From: Caballeronia telluris
GTDB taxonomy: Bacteria > Pseudomonadota > Gammaproteobacteria > Burkholderiales > Burkholderiaceae
Assembly (NCBI RefSeq): GCF_001544495.1
Contig: NZ_FCNZ02000004.1
Location: forward strand, 248,001 to 312,000
Direction: 5' to 3'
DNA length: 64,000 bases
The position numbers were made by a program, and so were the translations under genes. The stretch's first letter is position 1; each line of letters begins with the position of its first letter. The notes under the pieces were generated by a model, which saw only the letters and a program-made list of their open reading frames with translations, made no database searches and was not told the origin of the DNA. Positions 14,062 through 22,375 of this stretch are shown piece by piece.

Positions 14062-14304
14062 ATGAGTGAACGTCTAATGACGCCCGAAGACCTGAAGAGG
14101 ATCACCGGACGCGTGCGCTACAGCAAACAGGCCGAGTGGTTCATGCAGATGTTCGGCGTGGAAATCACCCGATCGTTCGACGGCGCTCCGGTCATGACCT
14201 GGGCGCTTTACGAATCACTGCTCGCGCGCCGAGCCGGCCTTGTCGAGGCCGGAAATGATCGATCGTCCACCAGAAAAACTAAAATCTGCTCGCCCTTCGT
14301 ATGA
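14062..14304 (+). CDS. DUF4224 protein (probable excisionase-like partner of the integrase)
   Basis: This is an 80-aa protein with the DUF4224 pattern, MTPEDLKRITGRVRYSKQ and AEWFMQMFGVEI. DUF4224 proteins are small and usually sit directly upstream of phage integrases, so a directionality or excision role is likely but unproven. AAGGAATGAAAG precedes the ATG. The stop overlaps the integrase start. Confidence 0.8.
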   Translation: MSERLMTPEDLKRITGRVRYSKQAEWFMQMFGVEITRSFDGAPVMTWALYESLLARRAGLVEAGNDRSSTRKTKICSPFV

Positions 14305-15398
14305 ATGCACGTCGTCGTCAAAGACCATCGAATCTGCCCGCGCGCGTCTATGCGAACGGCGCGAGCTGGTACTGGGTCGTTCCCCGCACGAACAAATGGG
14401 TCCGTCTTTGCAAGACCGCCGAAGGCGAGACCGCCATGCTGGCGCGGCTCGTCGTCGAGCGCCGAAAGTATGAAGCACCGCCTGGCACTGGCGACGCAGG
14501 CCCGCTGATCGATCGATATATCGAAGAAAAGGGGCCGACGCTTAGATCACAGAAGTCATGGGCGCGAACCGGCCGCTACGCGCGCAACGCGCTGCGCGAC
14601 GCAAACGTGGCCGACATCGAGCCGGGTGACATCAGCGACGTGCTCGACTTCTGGGCTGAGAAGCTGAGTATGCAGAACCACATCAGGTCGTTTCTGTCGG
14701 GGTTCTTCTTTTGGTGCGTGAAGAAGCGGCACACGAAGACCAATCCGGTGCGCGACGTCAAGGTCAAAACGCCGCCTCGGCGCGGTGTGTACATCCCGGA
14801 CGACCACTTTGCGGCGATCCGGAAGCAGCTGGCGCACTTCGAGCATAAGAGCAGCACCAGAACGAAGGGAGGAACCTTCGCCCGCAATGGCCGCATGATG
14901 CAGTGCTTTGTCGATCTCTGCTACCTGACTGCACAGCGCTCGACTGAGATCCGCACGCTGAAGTGGTCACAGATCGACCGCGCGGCGGGTGTAATCCATT
15001 TCTTGCCGAGCAAGACCGCCGATAGCAGCGGAGTCACCGTCGACTTCGCCATCACGCCGGAGATCGATGCCGTGCTCGCACGCATCCGCGAGATCGACCA
15101 GCAGCCTCGCATCGGCGATGCGCATGTGATCCACAACCGCAAATTCGAGCCTTACAAGCCCGAAGCACTTCTAGCCGCCTGGACGCGCGCGGCGGAAAAA
15201 GCGGGACTCGCGGCCGAGAAATACACGATCAAGGACATCCGCGCAAAGGCGTTGACGGACGCGAAACGAGCCGGCTACGAGACGAAGGACTTGATGGTCG
15301 CCGCGGGGCACACGCGGGAAGCGACGACGCAGATTTACTTCAAAAAACTCGACATTCCAACTAGTCACGTTCGTCTAACGATCCCGAAATCCGCTTGA
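14301..15398 (+). CDS. int: Prophage tyrosine integrase
   Basis: This 365-aa recombinase integrates and excises the prophage. The N-terminal arm- and core-binding parts occupy residues 1-160 (NHIRSFLSGFFFWCVKKRH). The catalytic part has Arg in LTAQRSTEIRTLKW, Lys in SKTAD, KDIRAK where HxxR is usual, GH in AAGHTREAT, and Tyr in QIYFKK. The conserved first His of HxxR is thus Lys, a variation seen in some phage integrases. The ATG overlaps the stop of the DUF4224 gene. The attachment site should lie between 15399 and the first bacterial gene. Confidence 0.93.
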   Translation: MNARRRQRPSNLPARVYANGASWYWVVPRTNKWVRLCKTAEGETAMLARLVVERRKYEAPPGTGDAGPLIDRYIEEKGPTLRSQKSWARTGRYARNALRDANVADIEPGDISDVLDFWAEKLSMQNHIRSFLSGFFFWCVKKRHTKTNPVRDVKVKTPPRRGVYIPDDHFAAIRKQLAHFEHKSSTRTKGGTFARNGRMMQCFVDLCYLTAQRSTEIRTLKWSQIDRAAGVIHFLPSKTADSSGVTVDFAITPEIDAVLARIREIDQQPRIGDAHVIHNRKFEPYKPEALLAAWTRAAEKAGLAAEKYTIKDIRAKALTDAKRAGYETKDLMVAAGHTREATTQIYFKKLDIPTSHVRLTIPKSA

Positions 15399-15698
15399 GC
15401 TACTCCTAATATTTTGATGATCGCTCACCGCCGTGCCGCATCCCATCGTGCTCAATTAACGAGCATTTAGTTAGGAGACAACTTACGGAACGGGAAGCCC
15501 ATCAAGGAAGAAATAGACTCTTGCCCTTCTGATGGACAGTGAGCATGGGCAGGGATGGAATGTGATTTGCAAGGCGTCGTGAGTTGCGCCGCAGCATACC
15601 AACGAACCGGCGGGCGCCGAAGCGTCGAACGCAGAAGGCCGCTTCGAAAGCGGCCGGGTTCGATCACAACCAACAACGCAGGCACAAGGGAGAATTCG
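15399..15698. other. Prophage/chromosome junction region
   Basis: This gap between the integrase and the first bacterial gene should contain the right attachment site. An AT-richer part near int has CTCCTAA (15403-15409) and TTAGGAG (15471-15477) as an inverted pair, possible integrase arm sites, and a small hairpin GCTC/GAGC (15450-15464). Further right is an 8-bp GC-rich hairpin around 15642-15660. I find no complete tRNA and cannot fix the core site without the left end. Confidence 0.4.
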
Positions 15699-15869
15699 AT
15701 GACACTCATCATTTATCTGGTCGGCTGGCTGATCTTCATCGGCGGCGTGGCGTGGGCGCTCGTCGCGATGCACGTCGCGCAGCACACGATCGCCATCGTG
15801 GCCGTCATCCTGCTCGGCATCGCCGTCATCACGGGCGCCACGCGAGTGCGCAACCGCGACCGTTCTTAG
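15699..15869 (+). CDS. Small two-span membrane protein (56 aa)
   Basis: This is a 56-aa protein with two hydrophobic segments (IIYLVGWLIFIGGVAWAL and TIAIVAVILLGIAVITGA) and a short basic tail. AAGGGAG precedes the ATG. It is the first gene outside the prophage. It has no family I recognise. Confidence 0.65.
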   Translation: MTLIIYLVGWLIFIGGVAWALVAMHVAQHTIAIVAVILLGIAVITGATRVRNRDRS

Positions 15870-15924
15870 CATCACAGTCGGCGAGGAAAGGAAGCGCGCG
15901 CGGCGCGCCTCCTTTCGCCGCGCT

Positions 15925-16356
15925 TCAGGACATCGCGCGCGCGTTCAGCGAATCGTGGATCAACGTCACCAGTTCGTCGGGATGCGCCGGTTTGGTCATG
16001 AAATGCTGAAAGCCTTCGCCGATACTTCGCAATCGATATTCGTCGCCGTGGTGGCCCGTCAGCGCGATCGCCACGGAGGGCGGCAGATTCCCGCGAATCT
16101 CGTGATCGCGCAAACGTTGTATCAGGTAGAAACCGTCCATGATGGGAAGGTCGATGTCGCAGATCACTGCATCGGGCAGAAGCCGGATCGCGGTCTCCAC
16201 GCCCTCCTCGGCATCGGCGACGGCAACCACGTCCGCGCCTTCCTCCTCGAGCAACATCTGCAACGATTCCCTGCTCTCCGGATCGTCTTCGATCAGCACG
16301 ATCCTCGTGTGCCCCAGTCTTGCTACTTCGTTCATCATTTTGTTTTCAAACTGCAT
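15925..16356 (-). CDS. Stand-alone response regulator (receiver domain only)
   Basis: This 143-aa protein is a single CheY-like receiver domain. The acidic pair is in VLIEDDPES, the phosphoacceptor is Asp67 in VICDIDLP, the conserved Thr lies in IALTGH and the Lys in FMTKPAHP, so it looks active. There is no output domain and no adjacent kinase. It may act as a phosphate relay or by protein-protein contact. The start could be the ATG at 16356 or one of two ATGs 6-7 codons later; none has a clear ribosome site. Confidence 0.85.
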   Translation of the reverse strand: MQFENKMMNEVARLGHTRIVLIEDDPESRESLQMLLEEEGADVVAVADAEEGVETAIRLLPDAVICDIDLPIMDGFYLIQRLRDHEIRGNLPPSVAIALTGHHGDEYRLRSIGEGFQHFMTKPAHPDELVTLIHDSLNARAMS

Positions 16357-16667
16357 AAGCGGAATTCATATGCCGGCGATTCTACTGCTTGCCGCTCGAC
16401 CCTATTCGCTTCCGGGTCGCGACATGGATTCCGACAGCACCGTTGTTGAGCGGTTGGAGGGCCGCGCTTGTCCGGTGCGGAACGCGCGCGGTACTTTAGG
16501 GGAAACAGGAACCCGGCGTGCCGCCGGTCCTGTCCGCATCCCGTTGAGCAAGAAGCAGGCCGGAACCTCGCTACCCCGCCACGCCCTGATGGCGCGGCAC
16601 GCGCGTCCGTGCCCGAGTCCCGCGATAAGCACGACCGTGTAAATCCTCCATCGACCGTGCCCGCTTT
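16357..16667. other. Intergenic region without recognised features
   Basis: These 311 bp separate the receiver-domain gene from the end of the AraC-type regulator. I see no convincing gene, and no terminator with a T-run. Confidence 0.4.
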
Positions 16668-17480
16668 CTAGTCAGACTTTTCGGGCGCCGCGCCGGCGTG
16701 GAGAAGCGCGCGATATTCAGTGGGCGTGACGCCGACCGTCGCCTTGAACTGGCGCGTGAATGCGCTGTGATCGGTGTAGCCGCACAGCGCGGCGACGTCG
16801 GTGACCTTGTCGTGCGTGACGAGCAGCGCGGTGGCGGCATCGAGCCGCGTCTTGAGCAGCACCTGACGCGGCGTCAGGTGAAAGACCTTGTGGAAATAGC
16901 GTTCGAGTTGCGCGATCGACATGTTCGCCATCGAGGCCAGTTCGCGCATCGTGAGCGGCTGCACGAAGTTTTCCTGGATGTGCTGCACGACCGCGGCGAG
17001 CCGGCTGTAAGCCGGATGCGTGCCTTCGGCCGCCTGCAGGTCGCGCGAAATGCCCGCGAGCCCGACCACCTTGCCCGACGCATCCTGCAACGGCTGCTTG
17101 CAGGTCATGCACCAGCCGGGCTCGCGTCCGGCATAGAGATGCAGTTCGAGCTGATCGATCAGCTGATTGCCTTGCCCGATGATCGCCTTGTCCTGCGCGG
17201 TGTAGATCCGGCCGAAGCGGCGCGGAAACACGTCTTCGGCCGTCTTGCCGATGAGCGCGCGCTTGTCCTTCTGGCCGCAGCGCCTGGCGAGCGTGCGGTT
17301 GACCATCGCGTAGCGCGCTTCCTCGTCCTTCACGAAGAACACGACGTCGGGCATCGCGTCGAAGACCGGTTCGAGCAGCATGAAGTGCCCGAGCATCGCG
17401 TCGAGCGTCGATCCGCCCGCGCTCGCGCGCAATGCGGCGGCGCCGAGTTCGTCGGGGGGGCGGTCCATCGTGATGGTCAT
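16668..17480 (-). CDS. AraC-family regulator with PAS-like sensor (hydroxyproline locus)
   Basis: This is a 270-aa regulator. Residues ~30-145 form a PAS-like sensor (AMPDVVFFVKDEEARYAMVN, LAGISRDLQ), and residues ~160-260 an AraC/XylS DNA-binding domain with two helix-turn-helix units (MRELASMANMSIAQLERYF and VTDVAALCGYTDHSAFTRQF). It is the downstream neighbour of the hydroxyproline catabolic operon on the same strand and probably activates it. The ATG at 17480 was chosen because upstream residues look non-coding. Two Cys (WCMTCKQP) in the sensor could respond to metal or redox. Confidence 0.85.
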   Translation of the reverse strand: MTITMDRPPDELGAAALRASAGGSTLDAMLGHFMLLEPVFDAMPDVVFFVKDEEARYAMVNRTLARRCGQKDKRALIGKTAEDVFPRRFGRIYTAQDKAIIGQGNQLIDQLELHLYAGREPGWCMTCKQPLQDASGKVVGLAGISRDLQAAEGTHPAYSRLAAVVQHIQENFVQPLTMRELASMANMSIAQLERYFHKVFHLTPRQVLLKTRLDAATALLVTHDKVTDVAALCGYTDHSAFTRQFKATVGVTPTEYRALLHAGAAPEKSD

Positions 17481-17608
17481 GCGCGTATCGCTCGCGTGTT
17501 TTCCGACTTTGCCTTCATGGACGGATGCGCGCGGCCGTCGTGGCGCGGCATGGCTGCGCTCGATTATAGGGGCGCGCGGCCGCATTCAAAAATGCGTGCT
17601 CGATCGGG

Positions 17609-18877
17609 CTATGGGGCGATGTCGCCGGCTGCGATCAGCGTGTCGATGCGCGCCGGGCTGAACGGCTCGCGCGGCGCCCCGACGTCCCATCCGAAATAAG
17701 CCGATGCCGCCGCGCCGCACACGCGGCCCTGGCACGGCCCCATGCCGCAGCGCGTGTGCAGCTTCGCGTCGCGCCAGTTCGCGTGCGGCGCGAGCGCGCC
17801 GACGCTGACGTCCTCGCAGCGGCAGATCAGCGTATCCGGCGATGGCAGGCGGCGCGCCTCGTCGCCCAGCTCGAACGCGGCAGCGACGCGTGCGCCAAAG
17901 CGCCGCCAGCGCTCGCGCGCGCGACGCTCGGTCGCGACGCGCGCATCGTCGATGCCGAGCGCCGCGTAAGCCGCGAGCGCGCCTTCGACCCAAGCGCGTT
18001 CCATCCCGCCGACGCCCGTGCATTCCCCCGCCGCCAGCACGCCCCGTACCGACGTGCGCTGCGAATCGTCGACGCGAATCGCGCCGTTCGAATCGAGCGC
18101 GCAGCCGAGCGCCTGCGCGAGCGCGACGTTCGGCACGAGCCCGTAGCCGCACGCCACGCGATCCGCTTCGATCGACCGCTCGCGTCCGGCGGCGCGGATC
18201 GTCACCGCTTCGACGCGCTTCGTGCCGTGCGCCTTCACGACGACCGCGCCCGTCCGGTAGCGCGAAACGCGGATCGCGCGCATCAGCGCGACCGCCTGCG
18301 CCAGCTTGGCCGGCGTAAGCGCGAGCGTCGCGCCGAAGCGCAGCACCCGCCCGGCCGACGCCTGTTCGACGACGGCGCGCACGTCGCCGCCGCGCTGCGC
18401 CGCTGTCGACGCCGCCGCGAGCAGCAACGGCCCGCTGCCCGCGATCACGATGCGCTCGCCCGCGACCGGCATGCCGCCCTTGATGAGCGCCTGCAAGCCG
18501 CCCGCGCCGGTGACGCCGGGCAGCGTCCAGCCGTCGAAGGGCAGCAGCAGCTCGCGGGCGCCGGTCGCGAGAATCCAATGCGCGGATTCGATGCAGGCGG
18601 CTCCCTCGGCGGATTCGAGCAGCAGCCGGTTCGTGCCTGTCGCCGACACGACTTTGGCGCCACTTTTCACGGCGACGCGAGGCGCGGTGCCGCGCAACCA
18701 AAGCGCGAGCGGCGCCGTCGGCACGACGCCCGGGCCTTGCCGCCAGATTTGTCCGCCGGGGCGCGGATTGTCGTCGATCAGCGCGACTTGCGCGCCCTCG
18801 GCCGCCGCCACCTGCGCGGCACGCAAGCCCGCCGGCCCCGCCCCAACGATGGCGATGTCGTAGCGTTCGATCTTCAT
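17609..18877 (-). CDS. D-hydroxyproline dehydrogenase, FAD/[2Fe-2S]-binding subunit
   Basis: This 422-aa flavoprotein belongs to the HcnB / opine-oxidase alpha-subunit family. It shows a Rossmann FAD motif VGAGPAGLRAAQ near residue 11, a second dinucleotide motif IAGSGPLLLAAAST near 145, and a C-terminal BFD-type cysteine cluster (ICRCEDVS ... CGMGPCQGRVCG) that holds [2Fe-2S]. With the small 2Fe-2S protein and the FAD oxidase upstream it should form a hetero-oligomer oxidising D-4-hydroxyproline to pyrroline-4-hydroxy-2-carboxylate (Lhp/Hyp dehydrogenase type). It overlaps its upstream gene by 4 bp. Confidence 0.88.
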   Translation of the reverse strand: MKIERYDIAIVGAGPAGLRAAQVAAAEGAQVALIDDNPRPGGQIWRQGPGVVPTAPLALWLRGTAPRVAVKSGAKVVSATGTNRLLLESAEGAACIESAHWILATGARELLLPFDGWTLPGVTGAGGLQALIKGGMPVAGERIVIAGSGPLLLAAASTAAQRGGDVRAVVEQASAGRVLRFGATLALTPAKLAQAVALMRAIRVSRYRTGAVVVKAHGTKRVEAVTIRAAGRERSIEADRVACGYGLVPNVALAQALGCALDSNGAIRVDDSQRTSVRGVLAAGECTGVGGMERAWVEGALAAYAALGIDDARVATERRARERWRRFGARVAAAFELGDEARRLPSPDTLICRCEDVSVGALAPHANWRDAKLHTRCGMGPCQGRVCGAAASAYFGWDVGAPREPFSPARIDTLIAAGDIAP

Positions 18878-19134
18878 CGCGCAGTCCCGGTCGCGGTCGA
18901 GATCGCGAGGCCGTCGCGGCAAAGTGTCTGGCAGGCGAGCACATGCGCGCGCCCGTCGACGCTCACGCGGCATTCCTGGCACACGCCCATGCCGCACAGC
19001 GGACCGCGCGGCTCGCCGGTCACCGAAAGCCGCGTCGCGAGCGCGCCGTGCATCGCGAGCGCCGCGGCGACGGTCGTGAACGCCGGAACGCTGCGCGCTT
19101 CCCCGTCGATCGTGACGGTCACGGTGTCAGTCAT
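18874..19134 (-). CDS. D-hydroxyproline dehydrogenase, small 2Fe-2S subunit
   Basis: This 86-aa ferredoxin-like protein (HcnA type) carries CGMGVCQECRV plus a later Cys (VLACQTLC), the usual plant-type [2Fe-2S] set for this family. It is the electron-transfer subunit between the two flavoproteins. It overlaps both neighbours (8 bp and 4 bp), so subunit synthesis is coupled. Confidence 0.9.
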   Translation of the reverse strand: MTDTVTVTIDGEARSVPAFTTVAAALAMHGALATRLSVTGEPRGPLCGMGVCQECRVSVDGRAHVLACQTLCRDGLAISTATGTAR

Positions 19135-20254
19135 GCGCGTGCTCCGTCGAAAAGCGGCGCGGCGCGAACGCCGCAGGATCGAGCGCGCAGGCGTGGTTCA
19201 GCATCTGCGCCGCAAGCAATTTCGCCGTGCCGAGCGAAGTCGTCACGCCGAGCCCTTCGTGGCCGGCGGCGAGCCAGATACCGTCGTCGACGTCGCGCGC
19301 CGCGCCGATCAGCGGCAAGCCGTCCGGCGACGCCGCCCGAAACCCGGTCCACGCGCGAATGGCGTTGAGCGTCGGCAAGTCCGGCAGATAGCGCGCCGCC
19401 CGCGCCAGCATCGCGGCGAGCACCTGCGTTTCGACGGCGGGATCGAGCGTATCGAACTGCCGCGACGATCCGATCAGCAATTGGCCGGTCGGCCGCGGCT
19501 GCGCATTGAACGCGACCGAGGTTCCGGCCGCGTGATGCGCGCTCTTGATGTAGCCGAGTTCGAGCAGTTGATGACGGATCAGGCCCGGATAGCGGTCGGT
19601 AATCAGCAGATGACCCTTTTTCGCGGTGAGCGGCACGTCCGGCAGCAGCTCGCGCGCGGCCAGCCCGTTCGCGACGACGACATGCGCCGCCGTGCGCGCC
19701 TCGCCGTTCGTAAGCGTGACGCGTCCGCGCTCGATCTTCGTTGCGCTGCAACCCGTCGATACGCGGATGCGCGACGCGTGAGGCGATTGCGTCAGCAGCC
19801 AGTCGGCTGCGCGCGGCGCGTAGACGATGGCGTCGTCCGCGACGAGCAGGCCGCCCGCAAACCGCTGATGCAACGCGGGTTCGGCCGTCCGCAGCGTGTG
19901 CGTGTCGAGCAGGTCCGCGTGCACGTCGTGCGCCGCGAACGCGTCGCGCATCGCGCGGGCGGCGGCCATCTCTTCGTCGTCCTCCGCGACCCACAGCGTG
20001 CCGCAACGCGCGAACGCATCGCAGGCGCGCAGCTGCGGCGCGAGTTCGAGCCACAGTTCGCGCGAATGACGCGCGAGCGCGAATTCGGCGGGCGAATCGT
20101 TCATCACCACGATGTGGCCCATGCCCGCCGCCGTCGCCCCGCCGCCGATTCCGCGCGACTCCAGCACCTCGACCGCGAGACCGTGCGCCGCCAGTTCCGC
20201 CGCACACGCCGCGCCGACGATTCCCGCCCCGACGACGATGACATCCGCGCTCAT
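19127..20254 (-). CDS. D-hydroxyproline dehydrogenase, FAD oxidase (DAO-family) subunit
   Basis: This 375-aa DadA/glycine-oxidase-type flavoprotein has the FAD motif [16 protein letters not shown] at residues ~6-21 and a C-terminal FAD signature ([25 protein letters not shown]). It is the amine-oxidising subunit of the three-part dehydrogenase. The ATG at 20254 overlaps the epimerase stop (ATGA). Very long open frames run on the other strand here but have no protein-like composition. Confidence 0.9.
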   Translation of the reverse strand: MSADVIVVGAGIVGAACAAELAAHGLAVEVLESRGIGGGATAAGMGHIVVMNDSPAEFALARHSRELWLELAPQLRACDAFARCGTLWVAEDDEEMAAARAMRDAFAAHDVHADLLDTHTLRTAEPALHQRFAGGLLVADDAIVYAPRAADWLLTQSPHASRIRVSTGCSATKIERGRVTLTNGEARTAAHVVVANGLAARELLPDVPLTAKKGHLLITDRYPGLIRHQLLELGYIKSAHHAAGTSVAFNAQPRPTGQLLIGSSRQFDTLDPAVETQVLAAMLARAARYLPDLPTLNAIRAWTGFRAASPDGLPLIGAARDVDDGIWLAAGHEGLGVTTSLGTAKLLAAQMLNHACALDPAAFAPRRFSTEHAHD

Positions 20255-21222
20255 CGGATCGGGTCTGCGGGAACGGCGGGAATGCCCCACGCGAACGGAT
20301 CGGCGGGATCGAAAGAAAGGCGCCCTTCGCCCATGATGTAGGCGTGGCCGGTGATCGTCGGGACGATTCCCGCGTCGGCCGGCTTGTAACTCGCCTCGTA
20401 GCTCGCCTCGAACACGCTGCCGATCACGCTCTCCTGTCGCCAGACTTCGCCCGGCGCGAGCAGCCCGTCGGCGGCGAGGCACGCCACTTTGGCGCTGGTG
20501 CCGGTGCCGCATGGCGAGCGGTCGTAGGCGCTGCCCGGGCAGAGCACGAAGCTGCGGCTGTCCAGCCCCGCGCGCGGCGAGTCCGAAAACAGTTCGATAT
20601 GGTCGATGTACGCGCCATCGGCACCGGTGATGTTCTGCGCGGCGAGCGCGTCGCGGATCGCGCCGGTGAACGCGGTCAGTTGCGCGATGTTGGCCGGCGC
20701 GAGTTCGCGCCCGTGGTCCGCGACGAGAAAGAACCAGTTGCCGCCCCACGCGACATCGCCCGTGAGCGCGCCGTGGCCCGGCACGTCGACCGTCACCGCC
20801 TGCCGGTGCCGGTAGGCCGGCACGTTGCGCACGCTCACGCTGCCGTTCCCGTTGAGCGTCGCCTCGACGATGCCGACGGGCGTCTCGATCCGGTGCGGCC
20901 CCGGCGCGATCCGTCCCAGATGCGCGAGCGACACGACGAGCCCGATCGTGCCGTGCCCGCACATGCCGAGATAGCCGACATTGTTAAAAAAGATGACCGC
21001 GGCCGCGTTCGCCGGATCGTCGGGTTCGCACAACAGCGCGCCGACGACCACGTCCGAGCCGCGCGGCTCCGTCACGATGCCCGCGCGCCAGGCGTCGAAT
21101 TGCGTGCGAAAGACGTCGAGCCGTTCCTTAAGCGTGCCGCGCCCGAGATCCGGCCCGCCCGCCACGACGAGGCGGGTAGGCTCACCGCCCGTGTGCGAAT
21201 CGATGATGTCGAGTGTTTTCAT
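20251..21222 (-). CDS. 4-hydroxyproline 2-epimerase
   Basis: This 323-aa proline-racemase-family enzyme converts trans-4-hydroxy-L-proline to cis-4-hydroxy-D-proline, the first step of the pathway. Both catalytic cysteines are present, in MCGHGT (about residue 88) and [10 protein letters not shown] (about residue 236), which marks an active epimerase rather than a dehydratase (Thr in place of one Cys). The start [17 protein letters not shown] is typical. It is the promoter-proximal gene of the minus-strand operon and diverges from the deaminase gene. Confidence 0.93.
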   Translation of the reverse strand: MKTLDIIDSHTGGEPTRLVVAGGPDLGRGTLKERLDVFRTQFDAWRAGIVTEPRGSDVVVGALLCEPDDPANAAAVIFFNNVGYLGMCGHGTIGLVVSLAHLGRIAPGPHRIETPVGIVEATLNGNGSVSVRNVPAYRHRQAVTVDVPGHGALTGDVAWGGNWFFLVADHGRELAPANIAQLTAFTGAIRDALAAQNITGADGAYIDHIELFSDSPRAGLDSRSFVLCPGSAYDRSPCGTGTSAKVACLAADGLLAPGEVWRQESVIGSVFEASYEASYKPADAGIVPTITGHAYIMGEGRLSFDPADPFAWGIPAVPADPIR

Positions 21223-21282
21223 GCTGCTATCGTAGAAACGCGGCGACGGCGCGTCTTGGCGCAGCTAACCGGTTTTCGTGAC

Positions 21283-21324
21283 GATTTCGGCACAGTGGAG
21301 CGTTTTCCGGACTATGCCGAAATC
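21283..21324. promoter_or_regulatory. Inverted repeat between divergent hydroxyproline genes (putative operator)
   Basis: GATTTCGGCA (21283-21292) and TGCCGAAATC (21315-21324) are a perfect 10-bp inverted repeat with centres 32 bp apart, about three helical turns. It lies in the 186-bp gap between the divergent epimerase and deaminase genes. It is a good candidate site for the local AraC-type regulator, though AraC proteins more often use direct repeats; ATCGGCAC also recurs just after it. Confidence 0.5.
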
Positions 21325-21408
21325 GGCACGCGAGACGCTTGATTCGCGCAAGACGCGTGCATTTTCGCTGCCTAAACTGGCGGCTACATTCACTCGAGGA
21401 GAGCCGCC

Positions 21409-22314
21409 GTGGCGCATATCTGGGAAGGCGTGATTCCCGCCGTCACCACCAAGTTCAACGCGGATTTCAGCATAGACCGCGCATGGACGAAGAAGAATAT
21501 CGAAGCGCAGATCGAGGCGGGCGTCGACGGCATCATCGTGGGCGGATCGCTCGGCGAGGCGTCGACGCTGTCGCTCGACGAGAAGCTCGACGTGCTCGAC
21601 GTCGCCGTGGAGGCGTCGCGCGGCCGCGTGCCCGTCCTCCTGACGATTGCGGAAAACAGCACGCTCGACGGCTGCCGCCAGGCCGAACGCGCGGCCCGTC
21701 ACGGCGCGGCGGGCTACATGGTGCTGCCGGGGCTGCGTTACCTGTCCGACCGGCGCGAGACGCTCAACCATTTCCGCATGGTCGCCGACGCGAGCCCGCT
21801 TCCGATCATGGTCTACAACAATCCGCTCGCGTATGGCGTCGACGTGACGCCGCAGATGTTCGCGGAACTCGCCGAAAACGAGAAATTCGCCGCGATCAAG
21901 GAATCGTCCGGCGACGTGCGCCGCATTACCGATCTCATCAACGAGACCGGCGACCGCTACGCGCTCTTCTGCGGCGTCGATAATCTCGCGATGGAAGCCA
22001 TCCTGATGGGCGCGCACGGCTGGGTCGCGGGACTCGTGTGCGCTTTTCCGCACGAGACGGTGGCGATCTACCGCCTGCTGCGCGCCGGACGCATCGAGGA
22101 AGCGCGGACGATCTACCGCTGGTTCGCGCCGATGCTCGCGCTCGACGTTTCGCACAAGCTCGTGCAGAACATCAAGCTCGCCGAGGCGATCGTCGGGCTC
22201 GGCACCGAGCCGGTCCGGCCGCCGCGCCTGCCGCTCGCGGGCGAGGAGCGCAAGGCAGTCGAGGCGCTGATCCGCCGCTCGATCGAAACGCGGCCGGCGC
22301 TGCCTTCGCTGTAA
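21409..22314 (+). CDS. Pyrroline-4-hydroxy-2-carboxylate deaminase (DHDPS family)
   Basis: This 301-aa DapA/NAL-superfamily enzyme should convert 1-pyrroline-4-hydroxy-2-carboxylate to 2-oxoglutarate semialdehyde plus ammonia. It has GGSLGEASTL, VYNNPLAYGVD and the Schiff-base lysine in FAAIKESSGD. GTG at 21409 is preceded by GAGGAGA. It is divergent from the epimerase/dehydrogenase operon, and the three activities together make a near-complete hydroxyproline pathway. The last enzyme, 2-oxoglutarate-semialdehyde dehydrogenase, is not in this window. Confidence 0.88.
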   Translation: MAHIWEGVIPAVTTKFNADFSIDRAWTKKNIEAQIEAGVDGIIVGGSLGEASTLSLDEKLDVLDVAVEASRGRVPVLLTIAENSTLDGCRQAERAARHGAAGYMVLPGLRYLSDRRETLNHFRMVADASPLPIMVYNNPLAYGVDVTPQMFAELAENEKFAAIKESSGDVRRITDLINETGDRYALFCGVDNLAMEAILMGAHGWVAGLVCAFPHETVAIYRLLRAGRIEEARTIYRWFAPMLALDVSHKLVQNIKLAEAIVGLGTEPVRPPRLPLAGEERKAVEALIRRSIETRPALPSL

Positions 22315-22338
22315 GGCGTCGCGCGGCGTACGGACAAA

Positions 22339-22364
22339 AAAATGCCGTCTTGCGACGGCATTTT
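22339..22364. terminator. Bidirectional intrinsic terminator
   Basis: AAAATGCCGTC (22339-22349) pairs with GACGGCATTTT (22354-22364) around a TTGC loop, with A- and T-runs on the two sides. It serves both the deaminase gene (plus strand) and the convergent response-regulator gene (minus strand). Confidence 0.85.
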
Positions 22365-22375
22365 CGTTGGAGTCG

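Noticed and set aside
15640..15680. tRNA-like GGTTCGATC sequence beside an 8-bp hairpin in the junction region
   Set aside because: No anticodon arm, D arm or acceptor stem can be built around it.
15555..15698. Upstream extension of the 56-aa membrane protein
   Set aside because: The extra residues are basic and non-conserved looking, and AAGGGAG supports the ATG at 15699.
17756..20341. 861-codon open frame on the plus strand across the hydroxyproline genes
   Set aside because: It is Arg/Ala-rich, has no recognisable domain and lies opposite well-supported flavoprotein genes. Long shadow frames are expected at this GC content.
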